From the NCBI GenBank assembly GCA_019114135.1, contig DXGC01000070.1:1-64000 (forward strand): a DNA stretch of 64,000 bases. Reading direction: 5' to 3'. Both the position numbers and the translations under genes were made by a program. This DNA comes from Candidatus Corynebacterium avicola. GTDB taxonomy: Bacteria > Actinomycetota > Actinomycetes > Mycobacteriales > Mycobacteriaceae. Shown one piece after another: positions 11,043 to 21,458 of this stretch. Each line of letters opens with the position of its first letter. The first letter of the stretch is position 1. Under the pieces are notes generated by a model. That model saw only the letters and a list, made by a program, of their open reading frames with translations, was not told the origin of the DNA and searched no databases.

Positions 11043-11831
11043 GTGGAAGCCACCCTCATCATCGCGCTCGCGCTCGCCCTACTGGTCGGGGTATCGCTCG
11101 GGTTGCTCGGCGGCGGAGGATCTATCCTCACCGTGCCGATCCTGACCTACGTGCTCGGCATGCAACCGCAGGAGGCGATCGCCGCCTCGCTGTTCGTCGT
11201 CGGTGTCACCAGTACTGTCGGAATGCTCGGACATGCGAAGGCGGGACGGGTGCGCTGGAAGATCGGACTGATCTTCGGAGCTGCCGGCATGGCCGGGGCC
11301 TTCGCCGGCGGTGTGGTCGGCGGCTACATCCCGGGCGCGGTGCTCATGGTTCTCTTCGCCGCGATGATGATCGCGACGGCGACCGCGATGATCCGGGGTC
11401 GCACGAGGACTGCGGACGCGGACCGGGCTGCGCAGGACGGCCCGATGCCCCTCCCCCGCATCATTCTCGACGGTCTGCTGGTCGGTCTCGCCACGGGACT
11501 CGTGGGAGCAGGGGGCGGATTCCTGATCGTGCCTGCGCTCAACCTGCTCGGGGGCCTGCCCATGGTCGTCGCAGTCGCGACGTCTTTGTTGGTCATCGTG
11601 ATGAAGTCCGGGGCGGGCCTGGCGGGTCACCTGGTCTCGACCAGTCTCGACTGGCCGGTGCTTATCGCTTTCACCGGGACGGCTATCGTCGGGTCCTTCA
11701 TCGGGGTGCGTCTCGCCGCGCGTATCCCCGAACAGGAACTCCGACGGTGGTTCGGCTACTTCGTTCTACTCACCGGCGCCGTCGTGCTGGTGCTGGAAGT
11801 GCCGCCCATCATCGCCGAGATACTCGTCTGA
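11043..11831 (+). CDS. TauE/SafE-family sulfite/sulfonate exporter-like membrane protein
   Basis: GTG start 11043; LLVGVSLGLLGGGGSILTVPILTYVLGM and GLATGLVGAGGGFLIVPALNLLGGLPM repeats. Confidence 0.9.
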   Translation: MEATLIIALALALLVGVSLGLLGGGGSILTVPILTYVLGMQPQEAIAASLFVVGVTSTVGMLGHAKAGRVRWKIGLIFGAAGMAGAFAGGVVGGYIPGAVLMVLFAAMMIATATAMIRGRTRTADADRAAQDGPMPLPRIILDGLLVGLATGLVGAGGGFLIVPALNLLGGLPMVVAVATSLLVIVMKSGAGLAGHLVSTSLDWPVLIAFTGTAIVGSFIGVRLAARIPEQELRRWFGYFVLLTGAVVLVLEVPPIIAEILV

Positions 11832-11852
11832 CCAGCGTCCGATGGAGCCGGG

Positions 11853-14800
11853 CTACTCCTCCGCGCCCGTGCCCGCGTCCGCGGCGTCCGTGGCGTCCGT
11901 GGCATTCTCGGCGTCCGCGTTCTCCTGGATGCCGGTCACGGACGCCTCGCCGACGCTCGCGGCGTCCGGCATCGGCAGCTCGGTGATCCACAGCAGCACC
12001 CGGTCACCGGAGGCGACGTTCGACGCATCATCGCCGACGTCCTGCGACAGCGTCATGGTCTCCCCCGACGCGGTCTGGGCGTCCAGCAGTGCCGCCTGAT
12101 CCAGGGAGTTCAGGTCGCCACCGCGCGGGGCGAGCCGCATCTCGATCCGGGTTCCCTCGGTCAGGCCGTCCAGCTGCACCTCGGTCACCGTGGTGGTGTC
12201 CGGCAGTTGCAGCAGCAGACCGATGCCCGGCTTCAGCGACTCTGGTCCGTCCCCCAGCTGGGCGAAGTACTCGGCGGACTTCCAGGTGGTCCCGGTGTCA
12301 CCGTCGAGGATCAGCGGGGCTTCGTCCGGGTTGTCGAGGGTGCCGGTGCCGGCGTCCGCGGGGGCCCACTCGGCGGCCCACAGCGGGTCGATCTCCTCCG
12401 GGGTCTGGTTCGCCGGAGCCTCCGCGGAGGACGAGGCCCCTGCCCCACCACGGATCGAGTCGGTCGTCACCGGGGAGTCCCGACGGTCACCGCCGAAGAA
12501 GGCGACGGCCACCACGGCCAGCGCCACCACCAGGAAGATGCCGCCGATGGTGATACCGGCGGACAGGGCGGTGCGTCCCGCCTTCTCCGGGGCGGCACCG
12601 AAGCCCGCACGTTGCTCCGGGTTCGGAGCCACGTCCACCGTGGTCACCAGATCGGCGTCGAGGTCAGTGGTCGTCGCCTCACGCAGACGCTTCGCCAGGG
12701 TGTGGCCGTCGATGTCGCCGGCGTCGCCGCCGTTCTGGGTGTCCTCGGCGATGGCGCGCAGGCTCTCCGGCACCTCGGCCGGGTCCACCGAAGACAGCAG
12801 CAGGTCCAGGGACACGCGGATCGCATGAAGGTCCTGACGCGGCGTGCCGTTCGGCAGGACACCCGGGAAGGCCAGCACCGCGCGACCCTCCGAACTGATC
12901 CGCAGGCGGTTGCGGTGGTCGATGCCCAGCGAGCCGTCGATGTCGGCTGCGGCACCGGCGGCATCCGCCAGATCCGCCAGGGCGAATCCGGCGGCCAGCG
13001 GGTCGGGGCCGGAGTCGGCCACACGGGTCAGCGGGGCACCGTCGGTCCAGTCGGACACCACGACCACCAGCGTGCGGGCATCGCAGATCTCCCGGATGGC
13101 AGCCACGGCCGGGGAGTTCACGCGCGCCAGGGTGTCGGTGCGCTCCAGCAGCTCCCGGGCACTGGTCCGGGCGAGCTGCGGGTCCAGGATGGTCAGCGCG
13201 ACCAGGTCGCCGGACTCGTTGTCGCGGGCCTGCCAGAAGCGGGCGGTCGGTGAACCACCGTGGTCGGAGAGCAGGCGGAAGCGGCCGTGCAGGATCGGTG
13301 CGCCCGGCACCAGGCGAGGGCCGCGGACCTGGCCGGCGGACAGCGGCGGCATCGCACCACCGGCGAAGTCCTGGGCCATCGCGCCGGTCATTCCGTTCAT
13401 ACCGGAGATGCTGGTGAGGTCCATCTCGGTGATGCGGGCGCGACGCCCCGGACCGGTCTCGGTCTCCGCCTCGGCGGCGGCCGAGCGGGCGAAGAAGCGA
13501 CCCACACCCGGCAGACGAGCCAGGGAGGCGCCGATCATGCGGACCTCCGGCAGCTTGGTGAAGGACATCAGGAACATCACGATCGCCAGGAAGAGCACAC
13601 CGGTGATCAACAGACGGATCACGAATCCGGGCCGGAAACCGTCCGGGATGAAGAAGCGGTCGATGAGTGCGTCGATCCGCCACACCACGAGTGCCGAGAT
13701 GATCGAGGCGCCCAGTGCCCACAGCGAGGTCTTCGCCACGCTCTTCATGCCCAGGTGGCCCAGCGACCTCTTGAGCAGTCGGTGTCCGATGATCGCACCG
13801 GCCACGAAGCCCATACCGTTGGCCGCACCCAGGAGCACCACGACGAGCCGCGTTTCACTGGCGATAAATGGAGCGGCGGACGCCAGCGCCAGCTTGGTCA
13901 CCGTGATGCCGCCGATGATGAAGGTCGGCGTCCACACCTCCTCGCGGGCGTAGAACACACGGAGGTGCAGCAGCACCAGGGCATAGGGAATCAGGGTGAA
14001 TGCGGAGAAGCTGACCGTCCAGCCCAGGATGTTCGCGTCATCGAGGGAGAATTGCCCCAAGGCGAACAACGCCGGGGCGATCAGCGTGCCGAATGCGGTG
14101 AAGAAGGTGATGACCGGGACCAGGGCCAGCATTGTCAGCTTCGAGGCCATGGTGAGGTCCTTGACCACGGCCTTATCGTCGCCGTCGGCGGCGTTGCGCG
14201 ACAGACGCGGCATCACCGCGGTCAGCAGGGTCACACCGATCACGCCGTAGGGCACCTGCAGAAGCTGCCAGGCATTCATGTAGATCGTCGGGGCACCTGG
14301 GTCCGCCTCGCCGGCGATACGGTTGTTGACGAGCCAGCCGGCCTGGGAGATCAGCACGTAGACGACGATGGCCAGGGCCATGCCACCGAACTTCTTCAGT
14401 CGGTCGTCCAGCCCCCACAATGGGCGCAGATTGATGCCCGCCTTACGGAGGTACGGCACCATGATCGCTGCCTGCACCACCACACCCAGTGTGGTGCCCA
14501 GCCCCAGCAGCATGATCTTCGCATCGGTGATGGTCACCGAGTCATTCGGAGAAAGCTGCATGTCATCCGGAAGCAGGATGTACAGGCTCAAGACGAGCAG
14601 GGTCACACAGTTGTTGACCACCGGTGCCCAGGCACCCGGTTTGAAGACCCCCTTGGTGTTGAGGACCGCCATCATCACCGCGAACATCGCGTAGAACACG
14701 ATCTGTGGCAGTACCAGGTAGGCGAAGGCCGTGGCCATGCCCACGTTGACCTTGCTGTCGCCTCCCAGTGACAACTCGGTCAGGAGCGGTGCAGCGAGCA

Positions 14801-15473
14801 CCGCGATGACGGTGACCGTCATCATCAGGGTGAAGGTGATCGTCAACAGACGTCTGATGAACGCCTCACCGCGGTCGGGGTCCTCCTTCTCCGCACGCAC
14901 CAGCAGCGGCACCACCAGACTGGTCAGCACTGCGCCGAGTACCAGCTCGGTGATGAGGTTCGGCAGCGTGTTCGCCGTGTTGAACGCCGAGGCGACGTGC
15001 GTGCCGAGCGCCGCAGCAATGAATACGGTCCGTAGGAAGCCGGTGATACGGCTCAGCAAGGTGGCGATGGCCATTGAGCCGGTGGCGCCGACGACGTCCT
15101 TGTCGGACGCCTTGGTTACCGCTGAGCCCTCGTTGCCCTCCGTGCCTTCCGTGCCGTCAGCGCCGGACGCAGCGTCCGACCCCTCGGCACCGGCAGCGGC
15201 AGCGCCTGCAGCGCCTGCGCCGGCACCGGCGGTGACCAACGCAGCGTCCGGCCCCGTGGCGCGCAGCCGCGGGTTCGTCGCGGCGCGCTCGGCGGGAGAC
15301 TTGTCGAGGTGTGAGTAGTCCTCGCTACCGGCACTTCCGGTCCCCGTTCCGGCCTGCTGACCCGGGGCGGCCTTCTTCGGCGCCGGGACTTTCGCCGGTG
15401 GGGTGGATGCGCGGAAACGGCCGCGTTCACCGGATTGGCCGGATCCTTCGGAGGTCTCTTGAGAATCGTTCAC
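11853..15473 (-). CDS. murJ: MurJ (MviN) lipid II flippase with C-terminal pseudokinase-like and extracytoplasmic domains
   Basis: MviN core ATLLSRITGFLRTVFIAAALG...FNTANTLPNLITELVLGAVLTS, then a kinase-like region LHGRFRLLSDHGGSPTARFWQARDNESGDLVALTILD, a TM and a discoidin-like tail. Confidence 0.93.
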   Translation of the reverse strand: MNDSQETSEGSGQSGERGRFRASTPPAKVPAPKKAAPGQQAGTGTGSAGSEDYSHLDKSPAERAATNPRLRATGPDAALVTAGAGAGAAGAAAAGAEGSDAASGADGTEGTEGNEGSAVTKASDKDVVGATGSMAIATLLSRITGFLRTVFIAAALGTHVASAFNTANTLPNLITELVLGAVLTSLVVPLLVRAEKEDPDRGEAFIRRLLTITFTLMMTVTVIAVLAAPLLTELSLGGDSKVNVGMATAFAYLVLPQIVFYAMFAVMMAVLNTKGVFKPGAWAPVVNNCVTLLVLSLYILLPDDMQLSPNDSVTITDAKIMLLGLGTTLGVVVQAAIMVPYLRKAGINLRPLWGLDDRLKKFGGMALAIVVYVLISQAGWLVNNRIAGEADPGAPTIYMNAWQLLQVPYGVIGVTLLTAVMPRLSRNAADGDDKAVVKDLTMASKLTMLALVPVITFFTAFGTLIAPALFALGQFSLDDANILGWTVSFSAFTLIPYALVLLHLRVFYAREEVWTPTFIIGGITVTKLALASAAPFIASETRLVVVLLGAANGMGFVAGAIIGHRLLKRSLGHLGMKSVAKTSLWALGASIISALVVWRIDALIDRFFIPDGFRPGFVIRLLITGVLFLAIVMFLMSFTKLPEVRMIGASLARLPGVGRFFARSAAAEAETETGPGRRARITEMDLTSISGMNGMTGAMAQDFAGGAMPPLSAGQVRGPRLVPGAPILHGRFRLLSDHGGSPTARFWQARDNESGDLVALTILDPQLARTSARELLERTDTLARVNSPAVAAIREICDARTLVVVVSDWTDGAPLTRVADSGPDPLAAGFALADLADAAGAAADIDGSLGIDHRNRLRISSEGRAVLAFPGVLPNGTPRQDLHAIRVSLDLLLSSVDPAEVPESLRAIAEDTQNGGDAGDIDGHTLAKRLREATTTDLDADLVTTVDVAPNPEQRAGFGAAPEKAGRTALSAGITIGGIFLVVALAVVAVAFFGGDRRDSPVTTDSIRGGAGASSSAEAPANQTPEEIDPLWAAEWAPADAGTGTLDNPDEAPLILDGDTGTTWKSAEYFAQLGDGPESLKPGIGLLLQLPDTTTVTEVQLDGLTEGTRIEMRLAPRGGDLNSLDQAALLDAQTASGETMTLSQDVGDDASNVASGDRVLLWITELPMPDAASVGEASVTGIQENADAENATDATDAADAGTGAEE

Positions 15474-15480
15474 ATGACCA

Positions 15481-18015
15481 TCATTGTGTACGTCGCCGCT
15501 TTCCTGCCAACTGTCGACGGCGTTTCGTGACCCGTGACACGGCGAAAAGACCGAAGACGACCATCACACCGACCACCACACCGAGGGCGATCCCGCCCGG
15601 TCCGGAGGCCAGACGCACCGTCACCGGATCAGAGATCGGCTGGTCATCGGGGGTGTTCAGCACCATCGTCAGGTCGGTGTCCCGGCTGCCCGAACCGATC
15701 GTCGTGGTCATCTGCAGCGTCACACTGCCCTGTGCAGGAATCATCTGCACCCCGGGCGTGTCCAGGGTGACGTCGGCGTCCGCCTCGTAGTCGACACTGA
15801 CCCGCACCGGCAGCGGCAGCCCGTTGCGGGCGACCACGATCAGCGGGGCGCCGTCACTGGTGCGGGTGAAGACACTGCCCGGCGGCAGCAGCGACACCGA
15901 GGACCGCAGCTCCGCCTCCAGGTCGCGCACACGCTTCCGACGGTCCTCTGCGGCCCGGACGGTCTTCCGGTTCTCCGCCTCGGAGTGTCGACGGGTGGTG
16001 GACGCCGACCGCAGGACGTCGTAGAACATCGGGCGGGTGAAGATGTCCGGGGTCAGGGCGACATTCTCGTCCTGGACCATGATCCGGGTGAACTGGTGCA
16101 GGTCCCCGGAGAGGTTCCGGATGTCGTCACGCTCGGCGGCGTTGATCACCGCAGGGTCGTACTCGGGGGCGATCGTGTTGCCGGGCTCGGCCACACCGCG
16201 CAGCGCGGCGCCGAAGGACACCGGACGCGCCGAGCCATCCGACAGGTAGCCACCCAGTGCGGTGAGCCAGGTGGTGGCGTCCGTGCCGTCGACCGTCCAC
16301 TCCGCCGGCGGGACGGCGACCACGTTCGCCCCGGCGGCGGTGGTCCCGGCGCCGCGCAGCTCCATGTCCAGCACGCCGACGGCCGCGGCCATGCGCTCGG
16401 CGCCGGAGTCGTCCTCCAGGGTTCGGCGGTTGGCGGGGTCGCCGTAGGCGGCGGTGGTCGGGACGTCACCGGTCGCGGCCAGCGCGGTGCCGAGTTCCGC
16501 GGGGTAGTGCAGCGCGCGGGTGTCGCCGGGCAGCGTGACGATCCCGGCGGTGCTGCCCGGGTTGGCGACGTTCGACTGCACGGTGTTGTCCGCCACCAGC
16601 GTGGACAGCGGGGTCTCCCGGTCTGCCTCACCCAGTGCGTTCACCGTGGATTCCTCAAGGTAGCCGGACCCGGGGATGACGACGCCGTCGGCGGCATCGG
16701 TGTCGAGGACCTCCTCGATGATCTCGTTGCCGCGGGTGGACAGGTCGGTCAGCCCCTGGTCGCCGACGTCGGAGAGGACGTTCGGGTCGGCGTCGGCGAA
16801 GGGCAGCGGCACCACGCATTCGCCGTCAGTGATGGTCTTCAGTTCCTCGAGCCATTCGGACGCGTCCTCGGCACCGCTGCCGGGCTCCGAGGGGATGTCC
16901 TCGGACTTGTCGGTCCACCGGTCGCGCAGTCGGACGGGTTCCTCCACCGGGCTGGGGGCTTCGGTGGCCACGCGGTAGCCGTCGGTCATCCGGTTGACGG
17001 TCTCCAGCAGGTCCGGGTCGATGGCGATGCAGGTCGCCTCCTGCAGCTCGTCGCCTCCGGGGCGGGACAGGGCGTCGCGGTAGCTGCTCAGCAGGGTGGA
17101 GAGCCGGCCGCCGCTGGAGAGCTCCCCGGCGAGCGAGTCATCGGAGAGGTAGAGGGTGTTGGGGTCGGGTGCGTCGCCGACCTGGCCCGGGGTCGTGGTG
17201 GCCTTGGAGGACAGAGGCCACAGCACGGTGAGGCCGGAGGGGCGCTCAGAGTTGGTGCTGTCGGTGCTGTCTGTGTCTGCGCCGTCCTCTGTGTCTTCGC
17301 CGTCCTCTTCTTCGCTGTCTTCCCCGTCTGCCCCGTCGCGGACGGTGACCGTGGTCCGCGCCGCCGCCATGAAGGACGTCCCCTCCTCGCCGTGGTCGGC
17401 GTTGAGGTTCAGCATCACCGGGTACACCCCGGCCTCGGTCAGTCCCAGTCCGGACATGCTGCCGGAGCGCTCGTCGACCGGGACCGTCAGCTTGAAGTCA
17501 CGGTGCTCGTCCGGGGCCACCGAACCGTCCAGGTCCGTGAACTCGCCGACGACCGGGTACGACCCCTGGTTCGACATCATCGAGGTCGACACTCCCGAGG
17601 ACTCGTCCAGCGCGTCCTGACGCTGCGTCCGCAGCTGAAGGCCGTCCACCGCACGGTCCGAGGTGTTCTTGATCCGGACGGTCAGGTCCAGGGCGCCGTT
17701 CAGCCCCACCACGGCCGGCTGCTGCGAGATGATCTCCACCGAGACGCCGTTGTCCGGGTCCGCCGAGCGGGAGTCCGGGTTCGCCCAGGAGTCGTCAGCG
17801 GCGCCGGTGTCTCCCCCGCCGCCAGGATCTTCCTGGGAGAGGAGACCGGAACCGTCGACCGGTGCGTCCTGCGCGAACGTCACCGGCGTCAGCGACACCC
17901 CCAGCGCCGCCACCGCGGCGTAGACCACCGGGACCTTGAGATTAGAGACACTGGTGCCGTCGGAGCCACGGGAGCCACGCCAGCGCGGCAACCACCTGTG
18001 CACCGTCTGCTCCAT
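15481..18015 (-). CDS. DUF6049-type secreted/membrane-anchored protein
   Basis: N-terminal signal region, C-terminal TM (GIALGVVVGVMVVFGLFAVSRVTKRRRQ); conserved slot between murJ and NUDIX/pcnA. Confidence 0.75.
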   Translation of the reverse strand: MEQTVHRWLPRWRGSRGSDGTSVSNLKVPVVYAAVAALGVSLTPVTFAQDAPVDGSGLLSQEDPGGGGDTGAADDSWANPDSRSADPDNGVSVEIISQQPAVVGLNGALDLTVRIKNTSDRAVDGLQLRTQRQDALDESSGVSTSMMSNQGSYPVVGEFTDLDGSVAPDEHRDFKLTVPVDERSGSMSGLGLTEAGVYPVMLNLNADHGEEGTSFMAAARTTVTVRDGADGEDSEEEDGEDTEDGADTDSTDSTNSERPSGLTVLWPLSSKATTTPGQVGDAPDPNTLYLSDDSLAGELSSGGRLSTLLSSYRDALSRPGGDELQEATCIAIDPDLLETVNRMTDGYRVATEAPSPVEEPVRLRDRWTDKSEDIPSEPGSGAEDASEWLEELKTITDGECVVPLPFADADPNVLSDVGDQGLTDLSTRGNEIIEEVLDTDAADGVVIPGSGYLEESTVNALGEADRETPLSTLVADNTVQSNVANPGSTAGIVTLPGDTRALHYPAELGTALAATGDVPTTAAYGDPANRRTLEDDSGAERMAAAVGVLDMELRGAGTTAAGANVVAVPPAEWTVDGTDATTWLTALGGYLSDGSARPVSFGAALRGVAEPGNTIAPEYDPAVINAAERDDIRNLSGDLHQFTRIMVQDENVALTPDIFTRPMFYDVLRSASTTRRHSEAENRKTVRAAEDRRKRVRDLEAELRSSVSLLPPGSVFTRTSDGAPLIVVARNGLPLPVRVSVDYEADADVTLDTPGVQMIPAQGSVTLQMTTTIGSGSRDTDLTMVLNTPDDQPISDPVTVRLASGPGGIALGVVVGVMVVFGLFAVSRVTKRRRQLAGKRRRTQ

Positions 18016-18018
18016 TAC

Positions 18019-18666
18019 CTACCGCGGGGTACGCCGTCCGGCCTTCGCCTCTTTACGGGCGAGGTCGGGAAGTTGGTCATGGGCCTGACGGGCGAGCTTG
18101 CGCTCGTCGGCGTAGGCGAGCCGCTCGACCAGGTTGCTCACCGGGAGCCAGGCCACCTCGGTGACCTCCGGGTCCTCGTCGTTGAGGTCGCCGTCGACGT
18201 AGCGCAGCAGGTGGTGGTGCACCGTCTTGTGGATCCGGCGCCCCTCGGAGACGAACCAGTAGTCGATGGTGCCCAGGTCGCTGACGACCTCGCCGGAGAC
18301 ACCGGTCTCCTCCCACACCTCGCGCTCGGCGGTGGTGTGGCGGGACTCGTCCGGCTCGATGTGGCCCTTCGGGATGGACCACAGCAGCCGACCGCGACGG
18401 TCGAGCCGTCCGATCAGGGCGACGTACATCTTCGAGAGGTCCACGGAGCCGTCGCCACGCACCGACTCGGCCATGCCGGAGAGCACCAGGCCGCCGGCGC
18501 TGGTCTCCACCGAGGTGGGCAGTTCACTGTGGTCACGCTGGTGCACCGGACGCGCCGGGGAGCGGCGGTTGTCCTGCCGCTGCCGGTTACGCGAGGACCC
18601 GCGGGACTCGCCCCGGGAATCTCCCCGGGAGGTGTCCGCAGAGGTGCGGCGGCGACGTTGGTTCAT
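18019..18666 (-). CDS. NUDIX hydrolase
   Basis: IPKGHIEPDESRHTTAEREVWEETGVSGE Nudix box; ATG at 18666 chosen over the longer ORF, which overlaps pcnA. Confidence 0.9.
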   Translation of the reverse strand: MNQRRRRTSADTSRGDSRGESRGSSRNRQRQDNRRSPARPVHQRDHSELPTSVETSAGGLVLSGMAESVRGDGSVDLSKMYVALIGRLDRRGRLLWSIPKGHIEPDESRHTTAEREVWEETGVSGEVVSDLGTIDYWFVSEGRRIHKTVHHHLLRYVDGDLNDEDPEVTEVAWLPVSNLVERLAYADERKLARQAHDQLPDLARKEAKAGRRTPR

Positions 18667-18783
18667 GTGGGACAAGACTACTGCCTGAGACACCGTTTGT
18701 GGCAACGCAGCGCCTGGCGGTCGGCGCGGGGGTGGGGTGGCTGGTGGGGGACGGTGTCCGGGGCGGACTGTAGAATCCGGGGA

Positions 18784-20310
18784 GTGACAAGCAGTGACAG
18801 GACCGCCGCGCATATGCTCGCCACCGCCTGGGCGGCGGTGAAGGACGACGCCACCACCGACAGGACGCTCCGGAGCCTCGCCGGCGCCTTCGGTGCGGCC
18901 GGCTACCGCCTGTACCTCGTCGGCGGTTCCGTACGGGACGCACTGCTCGGTCGTCTGTCCCACGACCTCGACTTCACCACGGACGCGCGTCCGGAGGCGG
19001 TCAGTGCGATCCTCGATGAGATCGCCGAGACCGTGTGGGACACCGGCATCGACTTCGGCACCGTCTCCGCGATGTACCAGGGGGCGATCGTGGAGATCAC
19101 CACCTTCCGCGCCGACACCTACGACGGGGCGTCCCGGAACCCCGAGGTGACCTACGGTGACACCCTCGAGGGCGACCTGGTGCGCCGCGACTTCCGCTGC
19201 AACGCCCTGGCGCTGGAGCTGTCGGAGGATGGTGGCCACGAGCTGCGCGACCCGCTGAGCGGGCTGGACGACATCGTCGACCGGGTGCTGGACACCCCCG
19301 CCGCCCCGGAGCAGTCCTTCCACGACGATCCGCTGCGCATGCTGCGGGCCTGCCGTTTCGCCTCCCAGCTGGGCTTCGACGTGCAGCCGCGGGTGCGCGA
19401 GGCGATGGTCGACATGTCCGGGCAGATCCAGCGGATCACCGTGGAGCGCGTGGCCGCGGAGCTGAACAAGCTGATGCTCGGCAGTGAGCCGTGGACCGGC
19501 CTGGACCTGATGGTGGACACCGGGCTGGCCGACCACGTCCTGCCGGAGCTGCCCGCGCTGAAGCTCACGCAGGACGAGCACCGCCAGCACAAGGACGTCT
19601 ACGCCCACTCGCTGCAGGTGCTGCGCAATGCGACGGAGATCGAGGACAAGCTGCTCGGCGGGGCGGACGGCGCGCCCGACGGTGACGGGGAAGAGGTCTC
19701 GGCCGTGTCCGATGACGACCGCCTCGTCCTGCGGTGGGCCGCCCTGCTGCACGACATCGGCAAGCCCGACACCCGCGCCTTCACCGAGTCCGGCGCGGTG
19801 ACCTTCCACCACCACGAGGTCGTCGGCGCGCGGATGACCCGCAAGCGGCTGAAGGCGCTGAAGTTCCCCAAGCGTCAGATCGAGGACATCGGACAGCTGG
19901 TGTTCCTGCACATGCGCTTCCACGGCTACGGCGAGGGCGCGTGGACGGATTCGGCGGTGCGACGCTACGTCACCGACGCCGGGAACCTCCTCCCCCAGCT
20001 GCAGGTCATCGTGCGTGCGGACTGCACCACCCGTAACCGGCGCAAGGCCAACCGTCTGGCGCGTGCGGTGGAGGACCTCGACACCCGCATCGTGGAGCTC
20101 AAGGAGCAGGAGGACCTGGATGCGGTGCGTCCCGACCTCGACGGCAACGACATCATGACCATCCTCGACCTGCCGCCGGGACCGCAGGTCGGAAAGGCGT
20201 GGGCGTTCCTCAAGGAACTGCGGCTGGACCGCGGACCGATGGAGCGCGAGGAGGCCGTTGCCGAGCTCAAGGGCTGGTGGGCGGCTCAGAACGGTACCGA
20301 TAACCCATGA
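18784..20310 (+). CDS. pcnA: CCA-adding enzyme / poly(A) polymerase family tRNA nucleotidyltransferase with HD domain
   Basis: YLVGGSVRDALLGRLSHDLDFTTDARPE; LLHDIGKPDTRAF. GTG start at 18784 inside the over-long ORF 15985..20310. Confidence 0.93.
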   Translation: MTSSDRTAAHMLATAWAAVKDDATTDRTLRSLAGAFGAAGYRLYLVGGSVRDALLGRLSHDLDFTTDARPEAVSAILDEIAETVWDTGIDFGTVSAMYQGAIVEITTFRADTYDGASRNPEVTYGDTLEGDLVRRDFRCNALALELSEDGGHELRDPLSGLDDIVDRVLDTPAAPEQSFHDDPLRMLRACRFASQLGFDVQPRVREAMVDMSGQIQRITVERVAAELNKLMLGSEPWTGLDLMVDTGLADHVLPELPALKLTQDEHRQHKDVYAHSLQVLRNATEIEDKLLGGADGAPDGDGEEVSAVSDDDRLVLRWAALLHDIGKPDTRAFTESGAVTFHHHEVVGARMTRKRLKALKFPKRQIEDIGQLVFLHMRFHGYGEGAWTDSAVRRYVTDAGNLLPQLQVIVRADCTTRNRRKANRLARAVEDLDTRIVELKEQEDLDAVRPDLDGNDIMTILDLPPGPQVGKAWAFLKELRLDRGPMEREEAVAELKGWWAAQNGTDNP

Positions 20311-21068
20311 GCGGGGCCGCTGAGGTCCGCAAGGGCATCGGCGACTCCTGGACGGTGGCCCTCGGGCTGATCCCGCTGGGGCTGGCGTTCGGCCTGCTGA
20401 TGACCCAGATCGGGTTCGCCTGGTGGTGGACGCCGGTGTTCAGCTTCGTCATCTACGCCGGGTCCATGGAGTTCCTGGCGATCTCCCTGGTCACCGGTGG
20501 TGTCGCTCCCCTGTCGGCGTTGCTGTACGGCTTCCTGGTGAACTTCCGGCACATATTCTACGGGCTGAGCTACCCGGTGTCCGCGGTGCGTTCCCCGGTC
20601 GCGAAGGCCTACGGCATCTACTCGCTGACCGACGAGACCTACGCCATCCTGTCGTCGAAACGTGCCGCGGCGTGGACGCAACCACGGGTGATGGCGGTGC
20701 AGCTGTTCTGCCAGTCATCGTGGGTGGTCAGCGGTTCCATCGGGGCACTGGCCGGCTCCGGTCTGCCCTTCGAACTGGAGGGGCTCGACTTCGCGTTGAC
20801 CGCCCTGTTCGTGGTGCTCGCGATCGAGGCGATGGACGTCAGCCGCGACATCTGGCTGCCGGTCGTCGCCGCGGCCGCCGGGATGGCCGCCTTCCTGATC
20901 AGCGAGAGTGAGATGCTGCTGATCGGCCTGTCGGCCTACTTCGTGTACCTGGTGGGACGCTTCCTCTGGCAGCGTGCGCAGGAGTCCCAGGAACCGTCAG
21001 ACTCGCCGGGCTCACAGGGCTCGCAGGGCTCCCAGGACCCACAGGGTGAGGCAGGTGACCAGTCATGA
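20307..21068 (+). CDS. azlC: AzlC-family branched-chain amino acid exporter large subunit
   Basis: GLIPLGLAFGLLMTQIGFAWWWTPVFSFVIYAGSMEFLAISLV; pairs with the AzlD gene. Confidence 0.9.
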   Translation: MSGAAEVRKGIGDSWTVALGLIPLGLAFGLLMTQIGFAWWWTPVFSFVIYAGSMEFLAISLVTGGVAPLSALLYGFLVNFRHIFYGLSYPVSAVRSPVAKAYGIYSLTDETYAILSSKRAAAWTQPRVMAVQLFCQSSWVVSGSIGALAGSGLPFELEGLDFALTALFVVLAIEAMDVSRDIWLPVVAAAAGMAAFLISESEMLLIGLSAYFVYLVGRFLWQRAQESQEPSDSPGSQGSQGSQDPQGEAGDQS

Positions 21069-21409
21069 GCGCCGGTCTTCCTGAGGGCGTCGACCTGATC
21101 AACACCCTGCTGATCCTCGGCGGGGTCGGCGTGGTGACCGTGATCCTGCGCGCCCTCCCCTTTGCCGCGATGCGCTACTTCCGCGAGTCCGCGCTGGTCG
21201 CGTGGCTCGGCATCGCCATGCCGGTCGGAGTGATGACGGTGCTGGTGCTCTATACGCTGGTCGGTTCGTCCTCGAACCCCGGCGGTGTGGGCGCGGCCCT
21301 GATCGCGGTGCTGTTCACCGTGGCCCTGCACCTGTGGAGACGCTCGGCGACGCTGTCGATCCTGCTCGGCACCGTGGTCTACGTGGTGCTCGTCAACTGG
21401 GTGTTCTGA
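21065..21409 (+). CDS. azlD: AzlD-family branched-chain amino acid exporter small subunit
   Basis: GVGVVTVILRALPFAAMRYFRESALVAWLGIAMPVGVMTVLVLY; overlaps the azlC stop. Confidence 0.88.
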   Translation: MSAGLPEGVDLINTLLILGGVGVVTVILRALPFAAMRYFRESALVAWLGIAMPVGVMTVLVLYTLVGSSSNPGGVGAALIAVLFTVALHLWRRSATLSILLGTVVYVVLVNWVF

Positions 21410-21458
21410 GCGGCCCGGCGATGTGAGAGACCCGACCACGAAGGCGGGCTCCCGGGCA

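Noticed and set aside
15985-18783. 1441-aa + strand ORF upstream portion (15985..20310)
   Set aside because: Only the part from GTG 18784 resembles a protein (PcnA). The upstream part is antisense to DUF6049 and NUDIX genes, a typical GC-rich spurious extension.
18667-19923. Upstream extension of the - strand NUDIX ORF
   Set aside because: Antisense to pcnA; NUDIX homology begins after ATG 18666.
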